Below, piece after piece: positions 51,926-61,428 of a DNA stretch of 64,000 nt. Origin of the DNA: Bog-159 sp050008575. Its GTDB lineage: Bacteria > Acidobacteriota > Terriglobia > Bryobacterales > Bryobacteraceae. The position numbers were made by a program, and so were the translations under genes. The DNA is taken from positions 1 to 64,000 of the forward strand of contig JBEKMJ010000076.1 of assembly GCA_050008575.1 (NCBI GenBank). The letters are read 5' to 3'. The notes under the pieces are model-generated. The model saw only the letters and a list, made by a program, of their open reading frames with translations. It was not told the DNA's origin and made no database searches. The stretch's first letter is position 1. Each line of letters begins with the position of its first letter.

Positions 51926-51983
51926 CTGAAAACAATGGTAGCGAAGATCGGAGGCGTTCGTGGGAGAATGCGGTTGAGCGCCG

Positions 51984-52781
51984 ATGTTCTCCGTCGAAAT
52001 AAACTGCCCGCCGGAACAGAACGACCTGTTGATCGCAGAGCTCTGGGCGGAAGGCTCGGCCGGCATCGTGGAGCTGGAGGGCGGCGGGCTGCGCGCGTTC
52101 TTCGAAGACGATGCGGACCGCGGCGCGCTGGCCGGGCGGTTTCACGCGGTGAACTGGAGGCGGGAAGAACAGCGCGATTGGGTCGAGGTGTCGCGCGCGA
52201 ATTGGGAGCCGCTGTTGGTGGGCGAGCGATTTTTCCTCGTGCCGGAATGGCGGAGCGACCGGGCACCGGGGGGACGCTTCCGCATGGTGGTGAATCCGGG
52301 GATGGCGTTTGGCACGGGTAGGCACGAAACCACGCAGTTGTGCCTGGAGGCGCTCGAAACCTATGCTCGGCCGGGAGTGCCCATATTGGATGTGGGAACG
52401 GGCGCCGGCATCCTGGCGCAGGCGGCGGCGCTGTTGGGCGCGAGGCCCGTGTGGGCATGCGACCTCGACCCGGAGGCGGTGGAGATCGCGCGGGACAAGG
52501 CCGGGCCCAACCTGTTTATCGGATCGGTGGATGCCGCGCGTGCGGGCGCGGCTGGATTGATCGTGGCCAACATCGGTCCGGAGACGATCGCGCGTCTGGC
52601 GCCGGAACTGCTGCGCTGTCTGCGTGCGGGCGGCGTGGTGCTGGTGAGCGGCTTTGAGCGGCACGAAGCGGCGGCGGTGGCGGCGGAGATGGAGCGGCGG
52701 GGCGGTGCAGTTTGCGAGACGCGCTACAAGGGGAGCTGGGCGCTGTTGGTGGTTGGCGTTAAACTCGTGGGGGGAGTTTAG
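51984..52781 (+). CDS. prmA: ribosomal protein L11 methyltransferase
   Basis: Trimethylates lysines and the N-terminus of L11. 265 residues. The substrate-binding N-domain (1-95, EINCPPEQNDLLIAELWAEG) is followed by MAFGTGRHETTQLCLEALE and SAM motif ILDVGTGAGILAQAAALLG, then LIVANIGPETIARLAPELL in place of the NPPY-like motif (L11 enzymes have NILA/ANI here), and a GxLLVSG-type strand (GGVVLVSGFERHEA). ATG 51984. Confidence 0.88.
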   Translation: MFSVEINCPPEQNDLLIAELWAEGSAGIVELEGGGLRAFFEDDADRGALAGRFHAVNWRREEQRDWVEVSRANWEPLLVGERFFLVPEWRSDRAPGGRFRMVVNPGMAFGTGRHETTQLCLEALETYARPGVPILDVGTGAGILAQAAALLGARPVWACDLDPEAVEIARDKAGPNLFIGSVDAARAGAAGLIVANIGPETIARLAPELLRCLRAGGVVLVSGFERHEAAAVAAEMERRGGAVCETRYKGSWALLVVGVKLVGGV

Positions 52782-52782
52782 G

Positions 52783-54117
52783 ATGTCCACCACCAGACGT
52801 CGGTTTCTGAGCGCGGCTGCGCCTTTGGCCGGCGCGGGGGCGCAGCGCGCGGCCTCCGCGAACGACCGCATTCAGCTTGGCGCGATCGGCCTGGGCGGGC
52901 GCGGCACCGCGGATGTGCACGTGGCGCTCGATGAGGTGGGAGGCGCCGCGCTGGTGGCGGTGGCCGATCTTTATGCGGGGCGGCGCACGCGGGCGCGGGA
53001 GGTGTTTGGCAAGGACATCTTCGCGACGGCCGATTATCGCGAGCTGCTGGCGCGTAAGGACATCGACGCCGTCATCGTAGCCACGCCGGACCACTGGCAC
53101 GCGCAGGCATCCATCGACGCCATGAACGCCGGCAAGGATGTGTATTGCGAGAAGCCGATGGTGCATGCCATTGCGGAGGGCCACGCAGTGATCGCGGCGC
53201 AGCGCAACACGGGGCGGATCATCCAGGTGGGCAGCCAGCGCGTGAGCTCTATCGTTTATCGGAAGGCCAAGGAACTGATCCGGGATGGCGCCATCGGCAA
53301 GTTGAATTTGATTGAAGCCTGGTGGGAGCGGCCGGTGGACAGCGACGAATTGGTGTTCCGCAATTCGATTCCGCCGGACGCTTCGACCGCGACGATCGAC
53401 TGGGATCGGTTTGTGGCCAACACCACGCGGCGGCCTTTCGACGCGCAGCGGTTTTTCTGGTGGCACAACTATCGGGATTACGGCACGGGCATACCGGGCG
53501 ATTTGTTTGTGCATTTGTTTTCGGGCGTGCACTTCGTGCTGGAGGCGGAAGGGCCGGAGCGGGTGATCGCCACCGGCGGCACCCGTTATTGGAATGACGG
53601 GCGGGAAATTCCGGACCTGATGCTAGGGCTGGCCGATTATGCCGAAGGGGCGCACCACCCGGCCTTCAATTTGGGGTTGCGGGTGAATTTCGCGCAGGGG
53701 TCCGAGGAGACCTCGGGATTCCGGTTCGTGGGCGAGAAGGGCATCCTGCATATCCACGGCGACGGCGTGCGGCTGGCGCGGCATAATCGTCCGCCGGAGC
53801 CGGGCTACAATATCGAAACCTTCGCGGAGGCGGCGCAGGAGGAATTCTTGCGGGAGTACCGCAGGCAATACCCGGCGCGGCCGGCCACGCCGGGGAGCAT
53901 GCGCCAGACACCAATGGAGGACTTCCTGGCGCCTGAGGATTATAGCGATCACGCCGCGCACATGGCCAATTTCTTCGCGGCGTTGCGCAGCCGCAAGCCA
54001 GTGGTGGAGGACGCGGTATTCGGTTTGCGCGCGGCGGGTCCGGCGCTGTTGGCCAACGTGAGCCACTATGAGCGGAAGATCTGCGGTTGGGATCCGCGGG
54101 CGATGGAGCGGTTATGA
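52783..54117 (+). CDS. Tat-exported Gfo/Idh/MocA-family oxidoreductase
   Basis: 444 residues. MSTTRRRFLSAAAPLAGAGA is a Tat signal (RRRFL), with GGGGGGAG 8 nt before ATG 52783. The Rossmann part has IQLGAIGLGGRGTADVHVAL, AVADLYAGRRTRAREVFG, DAVIVATPDHWHAQASIDAM and the catalytic motif EKPMVHAIAEG (Lys of EKP). Such exported members are very common in Acidobacteriota and Planctomycetes and act on sugars; the exact substrate is not clear. It begins just after prmA and could be cotranscribed. Confidence 0.88.
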   Translation: MSTTRRRFLSAAAPLAGAGAQRAASANDRIQLGAIGLGGRGTADVHVALDEVGGAALVAVADLYAGRRTRAREVFGKDIFATADYRELLARKDIDAVIVATPDHWHAQASIDAMNAGKDVYCEKPMVHAIAEGHAVIAAQRNTGRIIQVGSQRVSSIVYRKAKELIRDGAIGKLNLIEAWWERPVDSDELVFRNSIPPDASTATIDWDRFVANTTRRPFDAQRFFWWHNYRDYGTGIPGDLFVHLFSGVHFVLEAEGPERVIATGGTRYWNDGREIPDLMLGLADYAEGAHHPAFNLGLRVNFAQGSEETSGFRFVGEKGILHIHGDGVRLARHNRPPEPGYNIETFAEAAQEEFLREYRRQYPARPATPGSMRQTPMEDFLAPEDYSDHAAHMANFFAALRSRKPVVEDAVFGLRAAGPALLANVSHYERKICGWDPRAMERL

Positions 54118-54368
54118 GGCGCCGCGGGCGTGCGTCACATCGCCGGGAAGTAAGGCAGGCGGAACCGCCCAATGTCACTTAGTTTTCGTAATCCTGGTAC
54201 TCTGGGCTCGATTGGAGGGCGGCCAATCCTGGCCGCAGCCGCCTTTTGAGGCGGCTGGAGCCAGCTGCGGGCATAATTGCCCGCCCTCCAATTTATGCGG
54301 AATCGAGTCTCATTGAAAAACTAAGCGGCTTTGGGCGGAACCGCCTGCCCCACTCTGCCCGGGCCGGT
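54118..54368. repeat. intergenic palindromes
   Basis: GGAGGGCGGCCAATCCTGGCCGCAGCCGCC (about 54214-54243), GCCTTTTGAGGCGGCTGGAGCC, and GGGCATAATTGCCCGCCCTCC (about 54269). Convergent neighbours suggest a terminator role; no gene is present. Confidence 0.6.
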
Positions 54369-54464
54369 TTACATGCTTTTGCGTTTGCGGCGGCGGGCCA
54401 CCAGCAGCACCAGCACCACTCCGGCGGCGAGCCATAGAACGGCCTGAAATATCGTGTTAGTCAT
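54369..54464 (-). CDS. 31-residue membrane peptide at the end of the tad locus
   Basis: ATG 54464 is preceded by AAGGAGG with 9-base spacing, the strongest ribosome site in the locus. The product MTNTIFQAVLWLAAGVVLVL LVA RRRKRKSM is a single hydrophobic helix with a very basic C-terminus. It follows tadC by 18 bases on the same strand. Too short for normal gene finders. It may be an accessory subunit of the Tad machine. Confidence 0.7.
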   Translation of the reverse strand: MTNTIFQAVLWLAAGVVLVLLVARRRKRKSM

Positions 54465-54482
54465 TGTGCGGTTCCTCCTTTC

Positions 54483-55412
54483 TCATTGAGTCCCCTTCAT
54501 CAGGGGGAATAAGTATTTGAAAACCTGTAAAATGCCCGGTCCGGCCGCCACCACCAGGATGGAAGGCAGGATAAAAAAGAAAATCGGGAATACCAGCTTC
54601 ACGCCCACCTTAGCGGCCCTTTCCTCGGCCTCCTGACGGCGGCGCACGCGCATGAACTCGGAATGCGTGCGCAACGCTTCGGCCATACTGGTGCCGAAGC
54701 GGTCCGACTGGATCAGTATGGCGGTCAGTTTGCGGAGTTCGGATTCGCCGGTGCGCTGGGCCAGATTGCGCAACGCCTCGGCGCGGCGCTTACCGGCGCG
54801 CATTTCAAGGGTGACTAAACCGAGCTCGTCACTGAGTTCGGGATGCGCCACGGCCAACTCGCGGCCGACATTTTGCAGCGCCTGATCCAGCCCCAGGCCG
54901 GCCTCTACGGAGACGACCATTAGATCCAATCCGTCGGGCAGCGAGAGGCGCAGCTTCTCTTGGCGCTTGGAGACTTTGCGCTCCAATAGGAAACCGGGAA
55001 TCCAGTATCCGGCCGCGGTGGCCGCCAGAGGCAACACGATGCGCAGCACCGGGTTCGCGGTAATGCTATCCCGGAACAGGATCGAGAGGATTGCCAGGGT
55101 TACCGCCATGATCAGCTTGATGCCGTAGAGCAAGGCTACGGCGCTTTCCGAGCGGTACCCGGCCGCCATCAGGGCACGCCGGGTGGTCTGCGCGTCCGCG
55201 GCCGAAATGGGGGCATGTTGTCCGATGGCTTCGACACGGCGCGCCCAAGCCGGCTGTTTAGGCTGGCCGATGCGGTCGAGCGTCAACGCGGCGGACGGCT
55301 CGGGGTCCAGTTGCTGCAGAAGCCGCGCCGGTTTGGCGTAACGTCCGTAGCCATAAGCGGTGATAGCCGTCGCCAGCAATCCGAACAACGCCACGGAAAC
55401 CAATAGAACCAT
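54483..55412 (-). CDS. tadC: Tad/GspF-type inner-membrane protein TadC
   Basis: 309 residues with a type II secretion F domain: RQEKLRLSLPDGLDLMVVSV, EAGLGLDQALQNVGRELAVA, HPELSDELGLVTLEMRAGKR, RRQEAEERAAKVGVKLVFPI, and membrane helices at both ends (MVLLVSVALFGLLATAITAY and FPIFFFILPSILVVAAGP). Forms the platform for pilus assembly with TadB. Ends with MKGTQ. Confidence 0.9.
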   Translation of the reverse strand: MVLLVSVALFGLLATAITAYGYGRYAKPARLLQQLDPEPSAALTLDRIGQPKQPAWARRVEAIGQHAPISAADAQTTRRALMAAGYRSESAVALLYGIKLIMAVTLAILSILFRDSITANPVLRIVLPLAATAAGYWIPGFLLERKVSKRQEKLRLSLPDGLDLMVVSVEAGLGLDQALQNVGRELAVAHPELSDELGLVTLEMRAGKRRAEALRNLAQRTGESELRKLTAILIQSDRFGTSMAEALRTHSEFMRVRRRQEAEERAAKVGVKLVFPIFFFILPSILVVAAGPGILQVFKYLFPLMKGTQ

Positions 55413-55427
55413 ATTCCAACCTTTGTC

Positions 55428-56393
55428 CTACACCTTGATCCTGATGATCTTGCGAATCACCAACTGACCCACGATCTGACCCACAATGGATCCCGCAATC
55501 AGCTTTTTGCCGTCCGGATCGTTGAGCATCGACTGTAGATACGTGGGCGCCGCCATCATCATGAGGACGGCAGTGGCCGCCGGCAGAATCGTGAGCACCA
55601 GCGCCGTGACTCTGGCGTGCGCGCTAGCAGCCTTAACCTGACCCTTCAACTGGAACCGTCCGCGGATGATTTGTCCCAGCCGGGTGAGGATTTCGCCCAA
55701 ATTGCCGCCGGTTTGCTTCTGCAAGACCACCGCCGATACGAAGAAACGCACATCCAGCAGCGGAATCCGCTCCGCCAGGCTGGAGAGTGCCGTATCGAGC
55801 GGCGCGCCGAGATTCTGCTCATTGAACAGCGTGCGGAACTCCAGGCCCAGCGGATCGGGCAAATCCTCGCTGGCCATGCGGAGGCTGATGGTGAAAGCGT
55901 GGCCGGCGCGCATGGAGCGCGCCAGAAAGTCGAGAGCCTCGGGAAACTGCTCCTCGAAGGCCGCCAAGCGGCGCGTGCGCTTGCGGCGCAGGAGGAGGTA
56001 AGGCAACGCGGCGAAGAGCACGGCCAGAGCGGTAGACGTCCCTGCCCAGACAAAAAGGGCGGGCAGCATCAGGGACAATAGCACCGCACCCACCGCGCCG
56101 CCTGCCATGGTCAGGAGCAATCCGCCGGGCGTCCAATTCACGCCGGCTTGCCGGATCAGCTTTCTGGTCTTCTCCAGCAGCGTTAGGTGCTCCAACCACA
56201 CCTCCAGTTGCGGCCGCTTGGCGGCGATACTTCTCAGCAGCGGAGTGTTTCCCGGGATAGGATCTTCGGCGGCGGTGCGCAGCATGGCCGACATCTCGCG
56301 CTTGCGCCACCACTCATAGAACTTCAGCCCGAGAGCGATGGAGAGCAGCACCCAGGTAAACAGAACCAAAAAAAGAGGAAGGGAGACGTGCAC
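55428..56393 (-). CDS. tadB: Tad/GspF-type inner-membrane protein TadB
   Basis: 321 residues from GTG 56393, preceded by GAGGTGGG. Membrane helix VHVSLPLFLVLFTWVLLSIA, a middle helix pair, then the F domain: EEQFPEALDFLARSMRAGHA, FTISLRMASEDLPDPLGLEF, VVLQKQTGGNLGEILTRLGQ, IIRGRFQLKGQVKAASAHAR, and C-terminal helices. Adjacent to tadA and tadC. Confidence 0.9.
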   Translation of the reverse strand: MHVSLPLFLVLFTWVLLSIALGLKFYEWWRKREMSAMLRTAAEDPIPGNTPLLRSIAAKRPQLEVWLEHLTLLEKTRKLIRQAGVNWTPGGLLLTMAGGAVGAVLLSLMLPALFVWAGTSTALAVLFAALPYLLLRRKRTRRLAAFEEQFPEALDFLARSMRAGHAFTISLRMASEDLPDPLGLEFRTLFNEQNLGAPLDTALSSLAERIPLLDVRFFVSAVVLQKQTGGNLGEILTRLGQIIRGRFQLKGQVKAASAHARVTALVLTILPAATAVLMMMAAPTYLQSMLNDPDGKKLIAGSIVGQIVGQLVIRKIIRIKV

Positions 56394-56395
56394 GG

Positions 56396-57754
56396 CTAAC
56401 CCACCTCCTGATAGGTCTCGAATATGCCGGCGGGCAGCAGCAAACCGCACGCGGCCAACCGTTCGTAGAACTTGGGCCGGATGCCGGTAGCGCGGAAGCA
56501 GCCCCGCACTTGTCCCTTTTCCGTGATGCCTTTCTTCTCAAACACAAACAGGTCTTGCAGCGTAACCAAGTCGCCTTCCATGCCGGTGACCTCCGTCACG
56601 TGGGTGACTTTGCGGGAGCCGTCGCTGAAGCGCGACACTTGCACGAACAGATCCACCGCGGAGGAGACCTGTTGCCGGATGGAACGTACGCCCATGTTGG
56701 CGTTGGACATCCCCACCATCACTTCCAGCCGGCCCACCGCATCGCGCGGAGTGTTGGCGTGGACGGTGGTGAGAGAGCCGTCGTGGCCGGTATTCATGGC
56801 TTGCAGCATGTCCAGGGCTTCTTCGCCGCGCACCTCACCCACGATGATGCGGTCCGGGCGCATGCGGAGCGCGTTGATGACCAGTTCCCGTATGCGGATG
56901 GCGCCGGTGCCTTCGATGTTGGGCGGGCGCGTTTCCATGCGGGCCACGTGCGTCTGCTGCAACCGCAGTTCGGCCGCGTCTTCAATGGTCACGATGCGCT
57001 CGTCCTCCGGGATATAGCTGGAGAGCGCATTGAGCAGTGTGGTCTTGCCGGAACCGGTGCCGCCGCTGATCAGGATATTCAGGCGGGCCTTCACGCAATA
57101 TTCCAGCGTCTGGCGCATGCTCTCGGTCAGGGCCAGGCTGCGTACCAGATCCTCGGGGCGCAACGCGTGCCGCCCGAAACGCCGGATGGACAGCAGCGGG
57201 CCGTCCACCGCCACCGGGGGAATGGCGGCGTTCACGCGCGATCCATCCGGCAGCCGCGCGTCGACCAGGGGCGTGGATTCGTCCACGCGCCGGCCGACTT
57301 GCGCCACGATCTTCTCGATAATGCGCAGCAGGTGGGCGTTGTCTTTGAACTGCACGGGCGTGCGCTGCAGTTTGCCGGCCCGCTCCACGTAGACCAGGTG
57401 GGGAGTGGTCACCAGGATATCGGAGATAGTGGAGTCCTGTAGCAGAGGCTCCAGCGGGCCGAGCCCGAAAACTTCGTCGAGCACCTCTTCGACGACCCGG
57501 TCCTTGTCCGTGCGGCTGAGGGGAGTCTTTTCCTGATCCACCAGGCGGACCAGCGCCGTGCGGATCTCCAGGCGCGCACGTTCTCCGGGGATGGAAGACA
57601 GGGCTTCCAGGTTGAGGCGGTCGAGCAACTGCTGGTGCAGCGAAAATTTCAGTTGCTGGTATTCCGGCGTAGACGATTCGCTTTGGAAAAGCCGCGCCAC
57701 CCATCCCGATTCCACCGCTGCCTGCGGCGGCGTATGCCATCCATTAGCCGTCAT
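56396..57754 (-). CDS. tadA: Tad pilus assembly ATPase TadA (CpaF)
   Basis: 452 residues of the type II/IV secretion ATPase family powering Flp pilus assembly. N-domain, then Walker A ILISGGTGSGKTTLLNALSS (about 222-241), Asp box RIVTIEDAAELRLQQTHVAR, Walker B/His box LRMRPDRIIVGEVRGEEALD, MLQAMNTGHDGSLTTVHANT and GxxRxVxxVVEV-like end. Overlaps nothing; tadB starts 3 bases before its stop codon end. Start ATG 57754. Confidence 0.95.
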   Translation of the reverse strand: MTANGWHTPPQAAVESGWVARLFQSESSTPEYQQLKFSLHQQLLDRLNLEALSSIPGERARLEIRTALVRLVDQEKTPLSRTDKDRVVEEVLDEVFGLGPLEPLLQDSTISDILVTTPHLVYVERAGKLQRTPVQFKDNAHLLRIIEKIVAQVGRRVDESTPLVDARLPDGSRVNAAIPPVAVDGPLLSIRRFGRHALRPEDLVRSLALTESMRQTLEYCVKARLNILISGGTGSGKTTLLNALSSYIPEDERIVTIEDAAELRLQQTHVARMETRPPNIEGTGAIRIRELVINALRMRPDRIIVGEVRGEEALDMLQAMNTGHDGSLTTVHANTPRDAVGRLEVMVGMSNANMGVRSIRQQVSSAVDLFVQVSRFSDGSRKVTHVTEVTGMEGDLVTLQDLFVFEKKGITEKGQVRGCFRATGIRPKFYERLAACGLLLPAGIFETYQEVG

Positions 57755-57763
57755 AGCGCTCCT

Positions 57764-58972
57764 TTATCCGAACAACCCGAACCGGCGCTTGCTCTTCTCC
57801 ACCGGCGTGCCCGCCAGCCGCATGGCAAAGGCCGACAGTTGACGGCTCAGATGACTGCCCGGCGGCAGCAGCTTGCCTTTGCAAAAAGCGTCGTAAAGCG
57901 CGTAGTAGTCGTTGGGCAACATCGTGTCGATCGGCAAGCCCAGAATGCGCTCCAGTTCCTCGGCGGTGACGTCCGGCCGCTGCGGCGTACGGTTCAGGAC
58001 CGCGTGCAGCCGGTTTCCAAAACCGGCATTAATCAGTGTCTGCACTGCCTGCTTGGCTTGGTGCAGCGCGGGCACTTCCAGCGTGGTGACCAGGAAAATA
58101 TCGTCGACTTCATCGAGCACCGTGACGGTGGCCAGATTCAGCGTGCAGCCCAGATCGACTACCGTCCAGGCGTAGTTGGCACGCACAAACGCGAGTACTT
58201 TCGCCAGCGATTCTCCAGGAACGGGATCCTTGGGGAGATAGCCGGAGGGCGCCGCGACGATCTCCAGCCCGGGCCAGTCGGCCGAAACCAAGGCGTTCCA
58301 GTAACTGACATCCAGCCGATGCAGATTTTGCACCGCATCCAGCAGGGAATACGGCGATTTAACCTTCATCAGGAAACCCACAATTCCCGACTGCAAATCC
58401 AGATCGGCCAGTAAACTGTGCTCGGCGCGTTGTGCGCTAACGCGCCCCAACTCCGCCGCCAAGTGGCAGGCAATGGTGGAGGCGCCGCAGCCGCCTTTGG
58501 CCGCGAGGAATCCCAATACCTTGCCGGGCGGCCGGCTATTCTCTCGCGGACGGGGACGGACTTCGGCCCGGCGCTCGACCGCCTTCCGGAGATTGTTCCC
58601 GAGCGGCGGGTATAGAAACTCGTTCGCGCCGGCGCGCATGGCAGCCAGAATCGTGTCCGGTTGCGCGGTCGTGTCGAGCGTCACCAGCATGCAATCGGGC
58701 AGGGCGGCGCGCACGCCGCGCACGGCCTCTTCGAGCGGCTGCGGCAGTCCGGTAATATCCAGCAGCACGACTTCCGGCCGCAGAAACTCCAATCGTTCGA
58801 TCAGGGAGGGCCAGTTGCGGAGGTCGCGCTGCTCCATGACCACGCGCACCGCCAGACCCCGCAAGCCTTCCTGCACGGGTCCCCACAAATCGGCCGCCGC
58901 GATGGCCACCCCCACCGTGGTCGGCGTGGCTGGGGCTTTGGAAGTGTCGTGCTCGAACACGAGGGAAGCCAT
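57764..58972 (-). CDS. tadZ: Tad localisation ATPase TadZ (CpaE)
   Basis: 402 residues. An N-terminal receiver-like domain (~15-130, VVMEQRDLRNWPSLIERLEF, VVLLDITGLPQPLEEAVRGV, NEFLYPP) is followed by a MinD/ParA-type ATPase with deviant Walker A GFLAAKGGCGASTIACHLAA (~150-170) and DLDLQSGIVGFL. Positions the pilus machine at the pole. Overlaps the secretin gene start by one base (58972). Confidence 0.92.
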   Translation of the reverse strand: MASLVFEHDTSKAPATPTTVGVAIAAADLWGPVQEGLRGLAVRVVMEQRDLRNWPSLIERLEFLRPEVVLLDITGLPQPLEEAVRGVRAALPDCMLVTLDTTAQPDTILAAMRAGANEFLYPPLGNNLRKAVERRAEVRPRPRENSRPPGKVLGFLAAKGGCGASTIACHLAAELGRVSAQRAEHSLLADLDLQSGIVGFLMKVKSPYSLLDAVQNLHRLDVSYWNALVSADWPGLEIVAAPSGYLPKDPVPGESLAKVLAFVRANYAWTVVDLGCTLNLATVTVLDEVDDIFLVTTLEVPALHQAKQAVQTLINAGFGNRLHAVLNRTPQRPDVTAEELERILGLPIDTMLPNDYYALYDAFCKGKLLPPGSHLSRQLSAFAMRLAGTPVEKSKRRFGLFG

Positions 58973-60429
58973 TACCGTATTCCTCCGGGCGCGCCGCCCG
59001 GCGCCGGACTGGCCTGCGGCGGTGCTTGCGCGTCCGCTTTATGTTTCTCGATCTCGAGCATCTCCTCGAGCGGTATATCTTTCCTGGCCGGCGGTGAGGG
59101 AACCGCTCCGGTGACCGGCGGGCCGGGAGTCCGGGGGGCGACCGCGGCGGTGCCCGGCAGAAACTCCTCGGGCATGCGGATCTCCGGGAGGGCCGCGCCC
59201 GCCGGAATCGGCCGCACCAGCTCCGGTGTGATGAGGACCATCAATTCGGAGTTATTCCGCGTGCGCGAACGGCTTTGGAAGAGCTTGCCCAGCAATGGAA
59301 TGTCGCCTATGCCGGGCATCTTGTTGAGGCTTTCGGTGATGGTGTTGTCCAGCAGGCCCGCGATCACGAAGCTCTGGCCGCTCTCCAGCTCGACTTGGGT
59401 CTGCACGCGCCGGGTGGCCAGCGCCGGGATGGTGAAACCCTGGAATTGCAGCGCATTGGCGTAGTCGAGCGAGCTGACCTCGGGGGACACCTGCAGGCGG
59501 ATGGTTCCACGGGGCGTCACCACCGGCAAAAAGTTGATGCGCACGCCGTATTCGCGGAACTGAATGGTGACCGCACCGGCCGAGGCGCCGCTTTGCACCA
59601 CGGGAAAGGGAAATTCGCCGCCGGCCACAAAGCTGGCAGGCTTGCCATTGAGGGCCAGCACATTCGGCTCGGCGAGCATTTGCAGCAGGTTTCTGGCTTC
59701 CAGCGCCTGGATCACGGTGCCCAAGTTCAGGTCTTTGCGAAACAAAAAGACGTTGAGCGCATCGGAGAGCGTAAAATTGACGGCATTGCCCTGGACGCTG
59801 GGCGTGGCTGGCCCGAATTGGCCCGTGGTGATTTGCCCCACGGTGTTGGCCGCGCCGGTGCTCAGCAGGTTGAAGCCGAACGAGGCGGTGGCGGAACGAT
59901 CCACATCGGCGAACCGCACGCGGAGCAGAATTTGCGGTTCCGCCGCAGGCACCTCGACGCGCAGCAGATTGACGACCTTTCCCAGCGTGGCCGCCATGCC
60001 GGCGGCGCGCTCGGCGCTGGAGAGGTCTTTGACGGTGCCGCGCAGAAAAACCGTGTCGTTGGCGAAGTCGAGGCTGACGTCCTGCCCATCGAGTGCGCGC
60101 CGGAGTTGTCCCTGGACGGCCTGGAGGCGGGTCATATTCGGGCGCACGGTGAGATCGTACATCGTGCGCACGCCATCCTGCTGCCACAGAATCAGCGATG
60201 TCTCGCCGGGCGCTTTGCCGTTGATCAGCACCTCCCGCGGATTCACTGCCAGGGCCTCGGCGAGGTCGCCATTGGCCACCGCGACGCGGCGCAGGTCGGC
60301 GGGAGTATCCAAAACGATCGACTTGCCCACGGTGACCGCCAGATCCACTGGGCTACCGTGGTTGGCGCATAGCGCGGGTAGCGCCACTGAAACCAGGGAT
60401 GCCACCAGCCAACAGCCGCGCCGTGTCAT
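58972..60429 (-). CDS. rcpA: outer-membrane secretin of the Tad pilus (RcpA/CpaC)
   Basis: 485 residues. Signal peptide MTRRGCWLVASLVSVALPAL. The N-domain includes SIVLDTPADLRRVAVANGDL and a BON-like segment. The secretin core runs roughly 225-410: NLGTVIQALEARNLLQMLAE, PNVLALNGKPASFVAGGEFP, VQTQVELESGQSFVIAGLLD, and KMPGIGDIPLLGKLFQSRSR then ELMVLITPELVRPI. The C-terminal tail is Pro-rich. Overlaps cpaB by 4 bases. Confidence 0.93.
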   Translation of the reverse strand: MTRRGCWLVASLVSVALPALCANHGSPVDLAVTVGKSIVLDTPADLRRVAVANGDLAEALAVNPREVLINGKAPGETSLILWQQDGVRTMYDLTVRPNMTRLQAVQGQLRRALDGQDVSLDFANDTVFLRGTVKDLSSAERAAGMAATLGKVVNLLRVEVPAAEPQILLRVRFADVDRSATASFGFNLLSTGAANTVGQITTGQFGPATPSVQGNAVNFTLSDALNVFLFRKDLNLGTVIQALEARNLLQMLAEPNVLALNGKPASFVAGGEFPFPVVQSGASAGAVTIQFREYGVRINFLPVVTPRGTIRLQVSPEVSSLDYANALQFQGFTIPALATRRVQTQVELESGQSFVIAGLLDNTITESLNKMPGIGDIPLLGKLFQSRSRTRNNSELMVLITPELVRPIPAGAALPEIRMPEEFLPGTAAVAPRTPGPPVTGAVPSPPARKDIPLEEMLEIEKHKADAQAPPQASPAPGGAPGGIR

Positions 60430-61307
60430 GGCCGGACCTCCCCCCGTACTTCGAACTGCGTTTCCGTCCGCTTGATGCCGTGGATCACCTCGACCACGCG
60501 CGGCTTCGGCAACGGAGGTACTGCCGCGGGTGGAGACATAGGGCGGGCGGGTCTAGTCTGCCCGACAAGCCCCGGTCTTGATTCGGTCGAGAGTGGCGCA
60601 CCCGGATGGAACAATTGTGCGACCGCGCTGCCGGTGGTTTTGGCGATGGCATTGTCCAACGGATTGCGCAGCACCAGTTGAATGCTGGTCTGCGTGCTGG
60701 CCAGACTCAACGTTTCGGCGTCCTCCGGCGAAACCAACAGGTTGACGACGGGCACCGAGACGGGCTTGCCCTCGGCATCTTTCTGGAAGTTCTGGCCGGC
60801 GGAGAGCACTTGCACGTTTTGCAGCAGGGTCTTGGTGACGCCGCCCAAGGCGGCCTCTCCGGGGGGACTGCCGGATACCAGCACGTCCACGCGCATGCCG
60901 GGCACGGCAAAACCGGCCACGCCTACAATTTCATTCACACGGATGGCCACGGCGCGCATGCCCTTGGGAATCAGGGCCGCCAGTCCGGCGCCTCCGCCTT
61001 TGGGAGCCAAGCGGCTTTCCATCAGAGGTTCGCTGTTCATGATGGGTGAAATCACGCCGCGCCCCACGATATCCTCTTTCTTTTGGACCGCGCCTTCGGG
61101 CATGGTTCCGGTCCAGTCCCCCACGCGGAGATCCGCGTCCCGGATCAGGGTGCCGGGCTCGAGGTCCCGCGCAGCCAGGATGAGTTTGCTGGATCTGGGC
61201 GCCGCCTGCGTGCTTACGCGGCCAGACAACAGCCGGTACAGCAATAGGCTCGCGCCGGCGGAGACGATAAAGGCAAAAGCCAGAACGGAAATCAGTCGTT
61301 GATTCAT
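60426..61307 (-). CDS. cpaB: Flp pilus assembly protein CpaB
   Basis: 293 residues from ATG 61307 with GGGAG 6 nt upstream. Membrane anchor ISVLAFAFIVSAGASLLLYR, then SAF/CpaB domain: LILAARDLEPGTLIRDADLR, VISPIMNSEPLMESRLAP, AVAIRVNEIVGVAGFAVPGM, RVDVLVSGSP. It is the periplasmic partner of the secretin. C-terminal Pro-rich segment and RPRVVEVIHGIKRTE-like ending. Confidence 0.92.
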   Translation of the reverse strand: MNQRLISVLAFAFIVSAGASLLLYRLLSGRVSTQAAPRSSKLILAARDLEPGTLIRDADLRVGDWTGTMPEGAVQKKEDIVGRGVISPIMNSEPLMESRLAPKGGGAGLAALIPKGMRAVAIRVNEIVGVAGFAVPGMRVDVLVSGSPPGEAALGGVTKTLLQNVQVLSAGQNFQKDAEGKPVSVPVVNLLVSPEDAETLSLASTQTSIQLVLRNPLDNAIAKTTGSAVAQLFHPGAPLSTESRPGLVGQTRPARPMSPPAAVPPLPKPRVVEVIHGIKRTETQFEVRGEVRP

Positions 61308-61428
61308 GCTTCGCTCCCGGGCCGTATCCACTCGCCGGATCCCCAGCCCCGATCCGCTTCTCTCTCCGGAGACCTTAGGACATGTCCCGGTGCGGCTCGC
61401 CTTGTATATCGGCGGGGGGGTGGCGGGG

